Of a stretch of DNA of 64,000 nucleotides, positions 32,330 to 43,164 are shown one piece after another. The position numbers and the translations under genes are program-made. Origin of the DNA: Globodera rostochiensis (taxonomy: Eukaryota > Nematoda > Chromadorea > Rhabditida > Heteroderidae). The stretch is taken from positions 4,500,393 through 4,564,392 of the forward strand of contig JAEVLN010000005.1 of the NCBI GenBank assembly GCA_018350325.1, in the 5' to 3' direction. The notes below the pieces were generated by a model, which worked only from the letters and a program-made list of their open reading frames with translations, ran no database searches and was not told the origin of the DNA. The stretch's first letter is position 1; each line of letters starts with the position of its first letter.

Positions 32330-33125
32330 TTGAATGGTCATTGATTTGGAAAAAAAATGATTTTAAAACACCAAATCTGTTAGCAATTTCTTTCTATTTC
32401 TTTGGCTGTACGATCGCTGTTCATTTTTTATTTTCATAAACTTTTGAACAATTTGAAGCTTTTCTTAAATTGTTTTCCCGGCAGTTTTAAGGGTGGGGGA
32501 AGGCTCCTTCAAATTCATTTTCGGCACTCCTTCCAAAAAAAGAAAAGTCGATTCTTAGGGGGTGTTTTTGGTGTTTTATTGCATTTTTCTTAAACAATTT
32601 TTCCAAACAAAAAAAAAAGGTTAGTAACACTACATTTCAACAATTGACCCCATCCAGCTACGATCAAATTCAAAACATGTTCGTGATCACTGATCAGCTG
32701 GTCTAAAATAGTGGGAAAAGACTTTTCCTGATGATTTGGTGTCAAAAAATGTTGTCATGGAATCCCCCAAAGGTCACACCTTTGGTCTCCCGGTCGGGTT
32801 TTTATGCCGTAAATAAAAAGGATTTTTAAAATTTACCCAAAATCTGTTCAAAAAGAGATCTAAACCCATAAAACAACAAAATAAAATTAAATTGGATGAA
32901 TCAAATTAAATTACAAAACATGACATTATGTTATTTTGAATTATTCCCCAGGATTTAAAGCAAAAAGAACCAAAACCAAAAATTAACAACCATTTCAAAA
33001 TTCAAATACCATAATTTATTATCCATTCACAGCACAAATTTTAACTCCAAAATCGTGCACAGCTTTTAGCTCTATAAAACAATAAAATCGGCGCTGGGTC
33101 GTTTCTTAAATTCCACCACATATAT
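32330..33125. other. no gene seen
   Basis: AT-rich. A family 3'-flank block (TTTGAACAATTTGAAGCTTTTCTTAAATTG, about 32442-32471, shared with 24243) lies near the start. Nothing else recognised. Confidence 0.4.
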
Positions 33126-33299
33126 TTTACCAGAGTACCTGATTTGTCAGGTTTTTCCTAATTTTTTCCTGATTTTCCATTGTTGTCTGATTTTGCCTGA
33201 TTTTTGGGAGTTTTCCTGATTTTTCAAAAATTTGAAATTTTAAGCGAAAATGGCCAATTTTCTTAACAAACATCGAAAAAATCTTCAAAAAATTTTCCC

Positions 33300-33321
33300 G
33301 TCGGCGCCTATCGGCACCGAC
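33300..33321. repeat. dispersed GC-rich hairpin (reverse)
   Basis: GTCGGCGCC and GGCACCGAC around TATC, preceded by AAAATTTTCCC, i.e. the reverse of the other copies. Confidence 0.6.
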
Positions 33322-33422
33322 GGACCTCCCCCCATACTTAAAAAGCTTCAAAAAATGATCGTTTTTAAAATTTTGGTTGCAAATCTCTTAACAAATCGGA
33401 GTCGAAAATTCAAAATTTTCTC

Positions 33423-33444
33423 GGCGGCGCCTATCGGCACCGCC
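33423..33444. repeat. dispersed GC-rich hairpin (reverse)
   Basis: GGCGGCGCC and GGCACCGCC around TATC, preceded by CTCTTAACAAATCGGAGTC and AAAATTTTCTC. Confidence 0.6.
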
Positions 33445-33779
33445 CCCCCCCCCCCCTACTAAAGCAGAATTCCTAAAAAAATTTGCATTTTTGAAAAACG
33501 AAATTCAGCTAAATTTTCGAAATTTAACACAATTTCTTAACAAAAACAGGGATTTTTGCGATGCCGAACACTTGGATGCCTTGTCGAGAAATACAAAAAA
33601 TAAAGTTTTGGCATAAAAATTCATATAATTAGGCGCTTAAAAAATATTCCTGATTTTTGCTAAGGCTGATCCTGATTTTTCCTGATTTTCAGCTTCAATT
33701 CCTGATTTTTGGGTTTGACAGGTGGTCACCCTGAGTTTTAGACATCATAACTTAATTCATTAATCAGTAAACCTTATAC

Positions 33780-33885
33780 CTAAATTGTGAATAACAAATG
33801 AAAAAATATTTTAATATAGTTTATAATTAATGGCCCTGGAGGAAAAATGACTTTTCGCCACAGACGAAGACAATGTTTTTTTTGT
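33780..33885 (-). repeat. 5'-flank cassette relic
   Basis: ATTGTGAATAACAAATG, TAATTAATGGCCCTGG and TTTTCGCCACAGACGAAGAC blocks in minus orientation, with no gene attached. Confidence 0.5.
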
Positions 33886-34049
33886 TGTTGCTTTTTCTCC
33901 AATTTTGCGATCGGAGCTTTTTGAACACATATGGGCACCAGGGAGCTGCGTACTCAAATGTCTAATGTTCAAAAGACCCACTCTGTTGTGGGGGCAAGAG
34001 GCCTTTAATTCATAAATCGGTTTTTTTCATCAAAAATAGACCATTCATT

Positions 34050-34112
34050 CATATACTCTCCGCATTCGAGTCGAGATTCCTTTTGTTCGCTGTGGGGCTT
34101 TGTTCTATCAAT
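34050..34112 (-). pseudogene. exon-2 relic of the family, internally deleted
   Basis: CATTCATATACTCTCCGCATTCGAG (end of exon 2) is joined to ATTCCTTTTGTTCGCTGT (start of exon 2). About 200 bases of coding sequence between them are gone. Confidence 0.5.
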
Positions 34113-35095
34113 TATGCCCAGGGCTCCCAGATGAAAATTTTCAAAAAGATCATTTTTTGGCTAGCAAAAAAAGCATCATTTTAAAAAACCTTTGTTTAAC
34201 CGGTAAATAGTGAGTGTGAAATGTTCAAATGACATATTTTTGATTATCCATGATCGATGTAAGAAGTTTTTTGTTTGAAATTAGCATTTGGTAAAACTCG
34301 GGGCACGAATAATCGAAATTGACTTTGATTTGCCAGTGATTTTACGGTCTCAACTTTCAATGAATTCCAAATACTTTTTTTAGTGGGGGGGTGGGGGGGG
34401 GGGGTCGGCGGTGCCGATAGGCGCCGCGGAGAAAATTTTTCGCATTTTTGACTCGATTTGTTAAGAGATTGCAAATAAATTTGCAGAAGATGTGATGCTT
34501 TTTTACTTTAAAAAAAATTAAAAAAGTGAAATTCTCAAAAAACACAAAAAAGTATCAGAAGAATCCAAAAAACATCAAAAAGTATCAGAAAAATCCAAAA
34601 AACAACAAAAAGCATCATTTTAAATTTTTAGCATCATTGACCAAAAAACATCAAAATGATGCTAAAGCATCATAATTATTTTTGATAGAATAGAGCGTGA
34701 ATCGCCGAAAGTTTCGTTACTGATAGGTTTAGTCATGGATTTTGACCTAACAAGGCTTGCATTGATTCACAATGGGATTTGCGAACTCACCTCCGGCTTA
34801 TTGCCGTCAGATTTTGTTATACAAACTGTTTGTCCATCTGGCCAAACTGACGTAATTATTTGTGGTTTTCAGAATCCTATTTGTTCAATAATTGTTCTTT
34901 ATTGTTGCCCAATTTAAATCCACTCAACTCGCAATTAGGTATGATGTTTTGAGATTGTGTTGAGCCTGTTATAATACTGACCATGATGTACCCATGGAAC
35001 AGTTATCACGCTCAAGTAGTGTTTCACGTATAAATTCAGATTCGTCATTATGTTGGATTTATGGCGATATGACTTCATTTATTTAAAATATTGTG
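34113..35095. other. no gene seen
   Basis: Includes a GC hairpin (34407) and a run of AAAAAGCATCA and AAAAACATCAAAA repeats (34540-34680). Confidence 0.4.
34407..34428. repeat. dispersed GC-rich hairpin
   Basis: GGCGGTGCC and GGCGCCGCG around GATA, after a G-run and followed by GAGAAAATTTTT and TTTTTGACTCGATTTGTTAAG. Confidence 0.6.
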
Positions 35096-35099
35096 GCAT

Positions 35100-35401
35100 T
35101 ATGCCTTTATTGTTATATAATCTCTAACAACAATTTTTATTAAATGATGATTACTATTATCGAAAACATATTAAAATGTCAGGAATATTATTGATTATGA
35201 GTGGGATAAATAATTTATTAAAGAATATGTAATTTATTAAAGAATATGATTTATATTATTTCCCATTCAATTGTGGGCTGTCATTTAAATAATATGTATT
35301 AAAATATAGATTCTTTATTTGTTGACAAATTTTCTATGTCGAATTTTCCGTTTAATTATAAAATTAATAGGAATTTCCAAAGGTTATTTTGCCCAAATAA
35401 A
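35100..35401 (+). promoter_or_regulatory. 5' flank of the gene at 35402, partly decayed
   Basis: Has the AATATGATTTATAT block and GTGGGCTGTCATTTA, but the TTCAG site usually 15-25 nt before the ATG is missing (it reads TTTCCAAAGGTTATTTTGCCC). Leader processing of this copy may differ. Confidence 0.45.
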
Positions 35402-36443
35402 ATGGAAAACTTTTGGATTTTATTTTTGGTTTTATTCTTTACGACAAATTCACTGGACAAAGCCGAATCCGTAAAATTGGAGCTCAAAACATTTGATGAA
35501 ATATTCGGAGAAGGCTGGTGGGACAAAGGTGAAGCCGAAGATTTGAAAACGCCGACGCCAACAAACTTTGGACAAAATGTCCATCACCAAATCGACCGAC
35601 AGAACACCCAAATTGGACAAATTGAACCTAATTCAACTGATCAGCTTGGACAAATTGAACCCAATTCAACTGATCAGCTTGGACAAATTGAACCCAATTC
35701 AACTGATCAAAATCCTCCTTTCACAGAGTCTGATCACGTTGATAATGCCAAAAATGGGGAAGAAAATACTGCCGAAGAGGAGCAAAAACGCAAAATTATC
35801 GCCAAATTTCACGCAATGAAAGACGAATTTAAGCAAAAAGGAAAATTTCCTTACAAAGAAAGAATTCAAATTGAGGATAAAATTGCTAAACATTTAAAAG
35901 TCAGTCGCACAAAAATATACAAATGGAAAAAAGAATTTTGCTTAAGTCGAAAAGTGTTATATAAAGAAGAAGAACGAAAAAATTTGGTAAAAAAATTTGA
36001 TCAGAGAAAAGCCGAATTAAAGCGGGCCGGAATCAAAAACTCTCAAAATGAATTAGATAAAACTGTCGCGAAAGAGTTGGGCCTAAGTGTTGCAACAATT
36101 TACAAGTGGAAAAGTGAACTTGGCCAATCCAGTGAGTATTTTGAATCCAAATTTATTCATTTATTTAAATTAATTAAATTATTTAACAGAACCACAACAT
36201 AACCATAACGAACAAAAGGAATTGATGAAATGTTATTATCAAATTAAGGACAAAAATCCTAAAATTAGGGACGAAGACATTGCCAAAATTTTGAAAATTG
36301 GAAGAGTCACTTTGTGTAGATGGAAAAAGCTATTTAAACGACAGCAATTTCATCCAAATTCTGTTGATGGACATTCTGTGGAAGTGAATGCCACGGCAAA
36401 TGTTCAGGAAATTGGGAAATCGAATTTGGCGGAGAGCATTTGA
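35402..36443 (+). CDS. secreted FDEIFG/triple-HTH family protein, 327 aa
   Basis: Exon 1 is 35402-36131, intron 36132-36189 (ends TTTAACAG), exon 2 36190-36443. The leader is MENFWILFLVLFFTTNSLDK. Three GQIEPNSTDQ units follow, in the short 11-residue form. Module 1 ends RTKIYKWKKEFC, where Cys replaces the usual Gly after KEF. Module 2 ends ATIYKWKSELG and module 3 VTLCRWKKLF. Near the C-terminus EVNATAN replaces EENAAAN, creating an extra N-A-T sequon. Frames are intact. Confidence 0.8.
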
Positions 36444-36444
36444 A

Positions 36445-37405
36445 TGAATGGCCAATGTGATGCCCCGTGTTGTGGTTGTTGTTGCTATTTTATTGGCATT
36501 TTCAACCCTGTCTATTAATTAATTTAAATTTTATGCTTTTCCTATGCAAAATTCCGCTTCCGGTTTGAATCCCCCCCCCCCGACCGAATCCCTTCCAAAG
36601 TGGCTTAGGCTTAAGTTAGGCTTAATCTTAGCTTCAGTACGGGACTGAATCAACCATGTGGGGGGATTCAGACCGGTAGCCGCAAAATTCTTTTTTGCAC
36701 TTGTTGCTCGGGAATATAAGATATGTTGTTGTTGATTAATAAGCATGTTCAGGTTGTTTCATAACTTTTACAACAAAAAAATATCGTAAAGTCTTTAAAA
36801 AAAATTTCATGTGAATGCCGCCTTTCGACATCACGGGACTCCCTCCTCCTAATTCAAAAAGGTTCAAATTAATACTCCCAGCAAGCGTTTACACCATTCG
36901 ACGCAACTCACAAAGATCTACAAGAATGCAAAACATTGCTAAGAGCTGCGGGCAAACAAAAAAAGTTAATGACAAAAAACGAAATTTGGCCATCTGACCC
37001 AGCAAGTTTTGCCAATTTTTGCAGACGAAAAAGTTATTGGGATTTCAAATTTACCGTCCATCAGCACAAAACATAAAATAAAGAAACTCATTTAAGACAT
37101 TTAAAATAAAAAAGTTCCGGACTTTTTATGGTTTCCGGTTACATCCCTAATACACATGAATCAATAGAATCCATTGGTACTGGCATATTTTGGGCCAATT
37201 CCACGTCAATTTCACCGGCAAACAGCGAAAGTTAAGCAATATAAAGACTGAAATTTTTTTCGCAATTTTATTCGTAAAAAACTCGAAATTATTTCGTAAA
37301 TAAAGCATTTTGAATGATTCTTCTTGAAGCTGAAAACAGAAAAATCTCGGTTCTGGGTTAAGGTATTAAAATGATCTCAATACGTTCTATAAAACAAAAA
37401 GTTGC
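36445..37405. other. no gene seen
   Basis: 36598-36640 has TTAGGC-type hexamers (GGCTTAGGCTTAAGTTAGGCTT) and a C-run near 36570. The rest is plain AT-rich DNA. Confidence 0.4.
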
Positions 37406-37410
37406 TATTG

Positions 37411-37602
37411 TAAGGATTTGTGTGTTCCGCTGGTTGGAAGTGAACGGTTAAAACGCCTATGGCGGGGGCAAAAGATCATCCATAAAGAAGAAGGCTAATG
37501 GGACGCCCCGGTAGCTCAGTTGGAAGAGCTGCCCACGGATTGGGTGGAGGACGTGGGTTCGAGTCCCACCCGGGGCTAACATTTTGCCTATTCTTTACTG
37601 GT
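37411..37602 (+). repeat. tRNA-bearing cassette, copy 1
   Basis: Runs from AAGGATTTGTGTGTTCCGC through GGCTAATGGGAC, the tRNA-like sequence and the tail TAACATTTTGCCTATTC. The same unit recurs at about 37693-37880 and inverted at about 38518-38706. Confidence 0.75.
37505..37577 (+). other. tRNA-like sequence, probably not a working tRNA
   Basis: Acceptor GCCCCGG pairs with CCGGGGC, the D-arm GCTC pairs with GAGC, and the T-arm GTGGG pairs with CCCAC around TTCGAGT. Box A (TAGCTCAGTTGG) and box B (GGTTCGAGTCC) are consensus-like. The anticodon arm does not form a normal 5-bp stem with a 7-nt loop and U33: CCACGGATTGGGTGG gives only a 4-bp stem, with G at the U33 position. It is better read as a tRNA-derived SINE head. 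Confidence 0.65.
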
Positions 37603-37788
37603 AGCACCGGATGGTTGCCCAACCGTCGCCAGCGAAGCGATCGATGTGTGATCGATCGATGGACCGAGGGACCGGTCCCGTTGAGGATGGAGCTGTAAGT
37701 ATTTGTGTGTTCCGCTGGTTGGAAGTGAACGGTTAAAACGCCTAGGGCGGGGGCAAAGATCATCCATAAAGAAGAAGGCTAATGGGAC

Positions 37789-37861
37789 GCCCCGGTAGCT
37801 CAGTTGGAAGAGCTTCCCACGGATTGGGTGGAGGACGTGGGTTCGAGTCCCACCCGGGGCT
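37789..37861 (+). other. tRNA-like sequence, copy 2
   Basis: As copy 1 but with T instead of G after the D-arm (GAGCTTCCCAC). Flanks are also duplicated. Confidence 0.65.
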
Positions 37862-37947
37862 AACATTTTGCCTATTCTTTACTCTATTTACCTAGCTAGC
37901 GTTTTTTTTTGAAAAACTAAATACAAAAACTTTTGTGAACATTATTT

Positions 37948-38040
37948 GCCGCGGCATTCTCTTCCACAGAATGTCCCATCAACAGAATTTGGATGGAATT
38001 GCTGTCGTTTAAATTGCTTTTTTCCCATCTAATCAAAGTG
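37948..38040 (-). pseudogene. exon-2 fragment of the family
   Basis: On the minus strand it encodes part of module 3 and the NSVDG and EENAAAN tail, with an extra base in the lysine run (KWEKSNL-like shift). Nothing of exon 1 is nearby. Confidence 0.65.
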
Positions 38041-38326
38041 TAAAAGCCGTGTTCGGTTCGATAACCGACTGTGGCCCACCTTAGTCTATAATTGTGCCGT
38101 AATTATACTTTTCTATTTAGTATTATCCTTCCAAAGTTTTCAAAGAGGCTCTATTGCAGTTTACACGACCATAAAAAAAAATACACGACCATAAATATTA
38201 ATTGTGATTTACTGCTATATTATTTGTTTGTTGCGTTTTTGGAACAAATTAGGATATTGATAGCGCTGTATTCTTAAAAGTAGGGCGTTCGGTCTGGAGT
38301 GTGTTCTTGTGACAGTGTCCGTTATC

Positions 38327-38410
38327 TTAGGCTTAGGCCTAAGCCACCCTAGCTTGGGGTTCGTTAGGCTTAGGCTTAATAAACCCCAAGTCTGGGTGGC
38401 TTAGGCCTAA
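38327..38410. repeat. TTAGGC hexamers within an inverted repeat
   Basis: TTAGGCTTAGGC at 38327-38338 and again at 38364-38375. GGCCTAAGCCACCC (about 38337-38349) is mirrored by GGGTGGCTTAGGCC (38394-38407). TTAGGC is the nematode telomere unit. Confidence 0.65.
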
Positions 38411-38539
38411 GTCTAACGATCCCCCTTGCTTATGGGGGAATTAGAAGTTTAAATCAGCAATTCAACACGAGTGAGTTAACCATGTTATCATAGCAAAACA
38501 AAAATTTTTCAAGCTATAGTAAAGAATAGGCAAAATGTT

Positions 38540-38612
38540 AGCCCCGGGTGGGACTCGAACCCACGTCCTCCACCCAATCCGTGGGCAGCTCTTCCAACTG
38601 AGCTACCGGGGC
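38540..38612 (-). other. tRNA-like sequence, copy 3 (inverted)
   Basis: Minus-strand copy of the sequence at 37505, with the same acceptor, D and T arms and the same flanks on both sides. Confidence 0.65.
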
Positions 38613-39100
38613 GTCCCATTAGCCTGCTTCTTTATGGATGATCTTTTGCCCCCGCCATAGGCGTTTTAACCGTTCACTTCCAACCAGCGGAACACACAAA
38701 TCCTTACACTATATTAGAAGAAATCCGCTTACAATACGGGTTTTTTAATTGTAATTTATTTATGGTCGTGTATTGTGTTTTTATGGTCGTGTAAACTGGA
38801 ATAGAGGCAACAAAAACATTAGCTTTAAGTCTTAATGGTTGCTAAAACTCCAAAACTCCAAATTTCTCACCACCAACAATTTTTTTCAACAATTTTGGGG
38901 TTGAAGTAAAAATACAGAAACTATCTGTGGAAGTCACAACAACCTGATAGGATTATTTATTTATAAATTTTACTTTATTTGAATGATTTTTTAATACTTT
39001 TAAAAAGAATAAAGAAAACCATTTTCAATAACCCAATCCTAAAAAATAATAACATTTTCACGTTGAGGTAAGGGGGCGCCTACAAAGTCTGTATATTATT

Positions 39101-40006
39101 TTAAAGGTTCTTAATTTCTTTTCTAAATTGAGCTTTCCATCTTTTTAAACTGCTTCTAGAGATTTTCAACCAATCAGCGATGTCACAATCGCGCATTTTC
39201 GGATTCTTTCCTTTTATTTTGGCATATTTTTTCATTTTTTCAATTTTTGTTTCATCAGAAATATTATTGCTGACATAAAGCCCAAATTTGCGCTTCCAAT
39301 AATAAATTGAGCTGAAACAAACGCCCAATTTTTTTGCAATTTTCTCATTCAGTTCACTGATTAAAATGTTTTTGAGTTTTGCCTTCTGACATTTGCTTTT
39401 TATCTTATCAAATTGTTTCAATATTTCACGGATTTCAAACTCCGAAAACTTTGATTTGGTTTCTTTTTTTAAACCAAATTCTTTGATCCATTTATAAATT
39501 GTTGTGCGACCAGTACCCAAACCATTTGTTATTTTGTTTTCAATTTGAATGTGTTGATAGGTGGAATATTTTCTTTTTTTAGTATAATTTTCTTTAATTT
39601 CACGAAATTTTTGAATAATTTCCCATTTTTGCTGATCAGACTCAGTTTTTTCACCATCATTTAACTCATTTTGCTGTTCATCAACCCTCTCATCTTGATC
39701 AATTGAATTGTTTTTGTCTTCCGACCAATTTTCACCATAAATTTCATCAAATTTCTGTTTCAATATTTCAGCCTCAATATTTTTCTGATCAGAAGTGTTT
39801 GTAGCTTGTACGTCTTGATCTTCTTCTTTAACATGACGACAGTTCAAGTCTTTTGAATCATTATTTTCATTATCCCATCCTTTTCCAAATATTTCATCAA
39901 ATGATTTGTAAAGTTTTGGCCCTTGTCCGCGTTCGCCCACCAAATTAGCATTTTTGATCAAATTTATTGCAAAGAATGAAATAAGAATTAATAGCCAAAA
40001 TTTCAT
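39101..40006 (-). CDS. divergent, intronless family relative with two FDEI motifs, 301 aa
   Basis: A single open frame from ATG at 40006. The leader MKFWLLILISFFAINLI is followed by FDEIFGKGW (residues about 36-44) and a second, related FDEIYGENW (about 87-95), a duplication not seen in other copies. GQIEPNSTDQ repeats are absent, replaced by an acidic D/E/Q/N-rich linker. Three HTH-like modules follow: TTIYKWIKEFG (about 172-182), SSIYYWKRKFG (about 230-240) and SSLKRWKAQF (about 284-293). The third module is fused without the intron. The 5' and 3' flanks lack the family cassette. It could be an older lineage, or an intron-loss copy that has since diverged. A full frame after such divergence argues for function. 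Confidence 0.8.
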   Translation of the reverse strand: MKFWLLILISFFAINLIKNANLVGERGQGPKLYKSFDEIFGKGWDNENNDSKDLNCRHVKEEDQDVQATNTSDQKNIEAEILKQKFDEIYGENWSEDKNNSIDQDERVDEQQNELNDGEKTESDQQKWEIIQKFREIKENYTKKRKYSTYQHIQIENKITNGLGTGRTTIYKWIKEFGLKKETKSKFSEFEIREILKQFDKIKSKCQKAKLKNILISELNEKIAKKLGVCFSSIYYWKRKFGLYVSNNISDETKIEKMKKYAKIKGKNPKMRDCDIADWLKISRSSLKRWKAQFRKEIKNL

Positions 40007-40009
40007 GTT

Positions 40010-41265
40010 TATTGTCTAAAAATATACCAGCAAGTGGAAAGCATTTGGCTGCGAAATTTGGTTTGGGTGAACAAAAAGCATTTAAATTTCGGTTCTCAAG
40101 CTATGGAGAGTATTTAAACAGTTAAAACATTGGCATGGCACTACACCAGAATTGTTGTCGACCTATTAAAGTTTCATTTGTAATTGATAAATAGAGCTAA
40201 CCAAAATAATGACTTAAATATGGGCTAAAAACTCCCCAAAATATGTACTAAAAACCACAAAAAGTGCAAAAATATGGACTAAAATGTGCCAAAACTAACC
40301 AAATCTAGTCAGTTTTTGCGTTAAACTCTTCAAAAATTCGTCAATTTTTATTAGTTCCATGCTGCATTGTAAAAATAATATTTTTCACATGTTTTGAAAA
40401 AATATCAAAAAAAATGTTCAAAAAATCGATCTTTTGGGATGTATTTTTGGTCCAAGAAAGGGCCATTTTTTCAGTGGTTCTTTTTGGATAAGAAAATTTG
40501 ATTTTTAATGCTACATTTTTCGTTTTTATTGAAGTATTTTCTACATTTTTACAGAAGGTCTTCGAGTTTATTTATTTTTAGGTAAGAAAAAACTCAGAAA
40601 AATGCCTAAGATTGATTTTCCGTTTAGCAAATAAATTCTACTATTGCCGAAAATTGTCCCTAAAAGGACTATTTTTCTCCCAAAATTTTTGCTAGAACAA
40701 AATTTGAACGATTTGTGCAAAAAAAAAAAATTGGTTTTGAAAAAAATGAATTTTCTTTCTACCCCCCCCCCACCCGAATAGCCTGGGATTAAAATTTCAA
40801 ATTAGGTCAAGTACGACAAATCAGTGAATCGAATTTTGTTGTGACGGCATTTTGTGGGTGTATTTCTAGTCCGGATAATTCGGGTCCAATGACCCGGGTT
40901 TCCCAGATTTTTCAGCTCTCTCGGGCCTGCATCGAGCCCGGTTCCAGCCCAATTTAGAAAAAAAATAAAAATTAATTACAATAAATAAATAACTTGTAAC
41001 AGCAACACAATCACAGATGGTTGAACCAGTTGAACCATCAGTGTACTTTTTGTAGGTCCAATAAACTCACAAATCAAAACCCAAGGACATCGAAGCCACT
41101 TGGAGGGCTTTAAGGCAGGGCTTAAAGCACGTGCACGGGACCGCACCAGAGTTACTGCCTACTTATTTGTCCCGTAATTTAGTAATTAAAATTTCTCGAT
41201 AAAAAAATAAAAATTAAATATAAATTTAATGGAAATTCAGAGACAATGCAAAAAAAGAGTAAAAT
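40010..41265. other. no gene seen
   Basis: AT-rich. Short ACTAAAAACCACAAAAAG-type repeats (40220-40310) and a C-run at 40761-40770. Confidence 0.4.
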
Positions 41266-41270
41266 GAACA

Positions 41271-41560
41271 AAATGATTGTAGGAAACATATTTACGAAAC
41301 GTCAGGAATATTGATTTGGTCCCGGTTTAATAAAATAAATTTATGAGATGTCAGGGAATATTGTGGGGTTAGAATTATTAAAGAATATAATTTCATTTGT
41401 GGTCTGTCATTTATTAGTTGCAATGAAATTTAAGAAAATTTTGGGAAGTGCTTAGCCCAAAATAAAAATTATAAATTATTTGGAATTTCTATAAAGTTCC
41501 CAAATTCAGAGGGTCACTTTGTCGCAAGTTCGAATGTTCTGACTGCCGCGAGAAAGATTG
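41271..41560 (+). repeat. 5'-flank cassette relic, copy A
   Basis: TTTGGTCCCGGTTTAAT, GTGGTCTGTCATTTATTAG and CTATAAAGTTCCCAAATTCAG blocks. At the TTCAG site GGGTCACTTTGTCGCAAG follows instead of the gene. Repeated at 42451-42740. Confidence 0.6.
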
Positions 41561-41820
41561 ATAATATTTATTAATATTGAAATACGGTAATTTTTAAGCT
41601 TCCTCCATTTTATTATTTTTTTAAATTAGCAGCTGACCCCAAGATAAGATTTCCCTGGAGAGCTCCGACCGCCGGGAAAATTTTCACAAAATCGCAAATT
41701 TTGGTTACGAAAATTAAAGCAAAAAATTCATTTTTTGCGCGCATTTTAATAAAAAAAATTTGAAATTTTATTAAAATGTTCTTTTAATTTGTTAGAAAAA
41801 ATTTTTCCCGTCCGCCCATG

Positions 41821-42450
41821 TTTTAAATTATTTTGTATTTTTGAGAATGTAATAGTCAAGTTAAAGATTTCATAGTGAGAAGACTTTTAAATTGATTTTG
41901 TATTTTGAGAATGCAAAAGCCAAGTTTTAATTGATTTTGTATTTTTGAGAATGCAAAAGTCAAGTGTTAAGGTTATATTTTTGGAAAATAAAAGTCAAGT
42001 TTTAAGGTTGTATTTTGGAAATAAAGTCAAGTTTAAATTTTTTGTATTTTTGTAAATGCAAATGCCAAGTTTTAAATTGATTTTGTATTTTTGAGAATGC
42101 AAATGCCAAGTTTTAAATTGATTTTGTATTTTTGAGAATGCAAAAGTCAAGTTTTAAGGTTGTATTTTAAAATAAAAGTCAAGTTTAAATTGGTTTTGTA
42201 TTTTTGAGAATGCAAAAGTCAAGTGGTATTTTTGAGAATGCAAAAGTCAAGTGTTAAGGTTGTATTTTTGGAAAATAAAAGTCAAGTTTTAAGGTTGTAT
42301 TTTTGGAAATGAAAAGTCAAGTTTTAAGGTTGTATTTTTGGAAAATAAAAGTCAAGTTTTAAGATTGTATTTTTGGAAAATAAAGTCAAGTTTTAAGGTT
42401 GTATTTTTGTAAATGAAAAGTCAAGTTTTAAGGTTGTATTTTTAAAATAA
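41821..42450. repeat. minisatellite, about 35-bp unit
   Basis: The unit is close to TTGTATTTTTGGAAAATAAA followed by AGTCAAGTTTTAAGG, with a longer variant carrying GATTTTGTATTTTTGAGAATGC. It lies between the two cassette relics. Confidence 0.85.
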
Positions 42451-42750
42451 ATTTATGAGATGTCAGGGTATATTGGATTGGGGTTAGAAATTATTAATGA
42501 ATATAATTTCATTTGTGGTCTGTCATTATTAGTTCAATGATTTTTAACAAGGCTTAATATATTTATAATATTGAAAAAATTTGGATAGTTTTACTATTTT
42601 TTAAATTTAAGAAAATTTTGGGAAGTGCTTAGCCCAAAATAAAAATTATAAATTATTTGGAATTTCTATAAAGTTCCCAAATGCAGAGGGTCACTTTGTC
42701 GCAAGTTCGAATGTTCTGACTGCCGCGCAAAAGATTGCGACCCCCCGACA
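42451..42750 (+). repeat. 5'-flank cassette relic, copy B
   Basis: Near-copy of 41330-41560, including the same replacement sequence after the leader (GGGTCACTTTGTCGCAAG). Confidence 0.6.
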
Positions 42751-42779
42751 TTTTGGGCTTATCAATTATTATTCAAATT

Positions 42780-43164
42780 TGTCTCGACCAATTAAAATTA
42801 TAATAATTATAAAATATTTTTTTATTTGGCTATTCACAATTGATGGCCATTTTTATAAAGTAATGATTATTGTAGGAAAATTACTTACAATTTGTCAGGA
42901 ATATTGATTTGAGTTAAGAATACGATTAATATGAAGGCCCATTTTAATTGTGCGCTGGCATTTATTACTTTCAATCATTTTTTTATTAAAGCTAAATTAT
43001 ATTTATTAATATTGTAAAATTGAATATTTATTATTTTTGAAATTTTAAGAAATTTGTGAGAAATTTTCAAGACAAATTTTTTTATATCGTATTTCCGTTA
43101 AATTATAAATTAATTGGAATTTCGCTAAATGTCCCTAAATTCAGGTGTTATTTTGCCCTAATAA
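42780..43164 (+). promoter_or_regulatory. 5' flank of the frameshifted copy at 43165
   Basis: Complete set of flank blocks and an ATTCAG site (AG 43143-43144) 20 nt before the ATG. Confidence 0.5.

Larger units (their letters stand above)
33131..33733. mobile_element. possible MITE rich in CCTGATTTTT
   Basis: Clusters of CCTGATTTTTCC at 33150-33225 and 33650-33715 flank a middle with two GC hairpins. The left end CAGAGTACC and right end GGTCACCCTG are loosely inverted (hAT-like CAG start), but target duplications are not convincing. Confidence 0.35.

Noticed and set aside
37505..37577. Functional tRNA gene
   Set aside because: The anticodon arm lacks a normal stem and U33, and flanks are duplicated like a repeat. 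Kept as tRNA-like only.
37476..37866. Open frames across the tRNA-like cassettes
   Set aside because: They run through the tRNA-like sequences and their duplicated flanks. No protein features.
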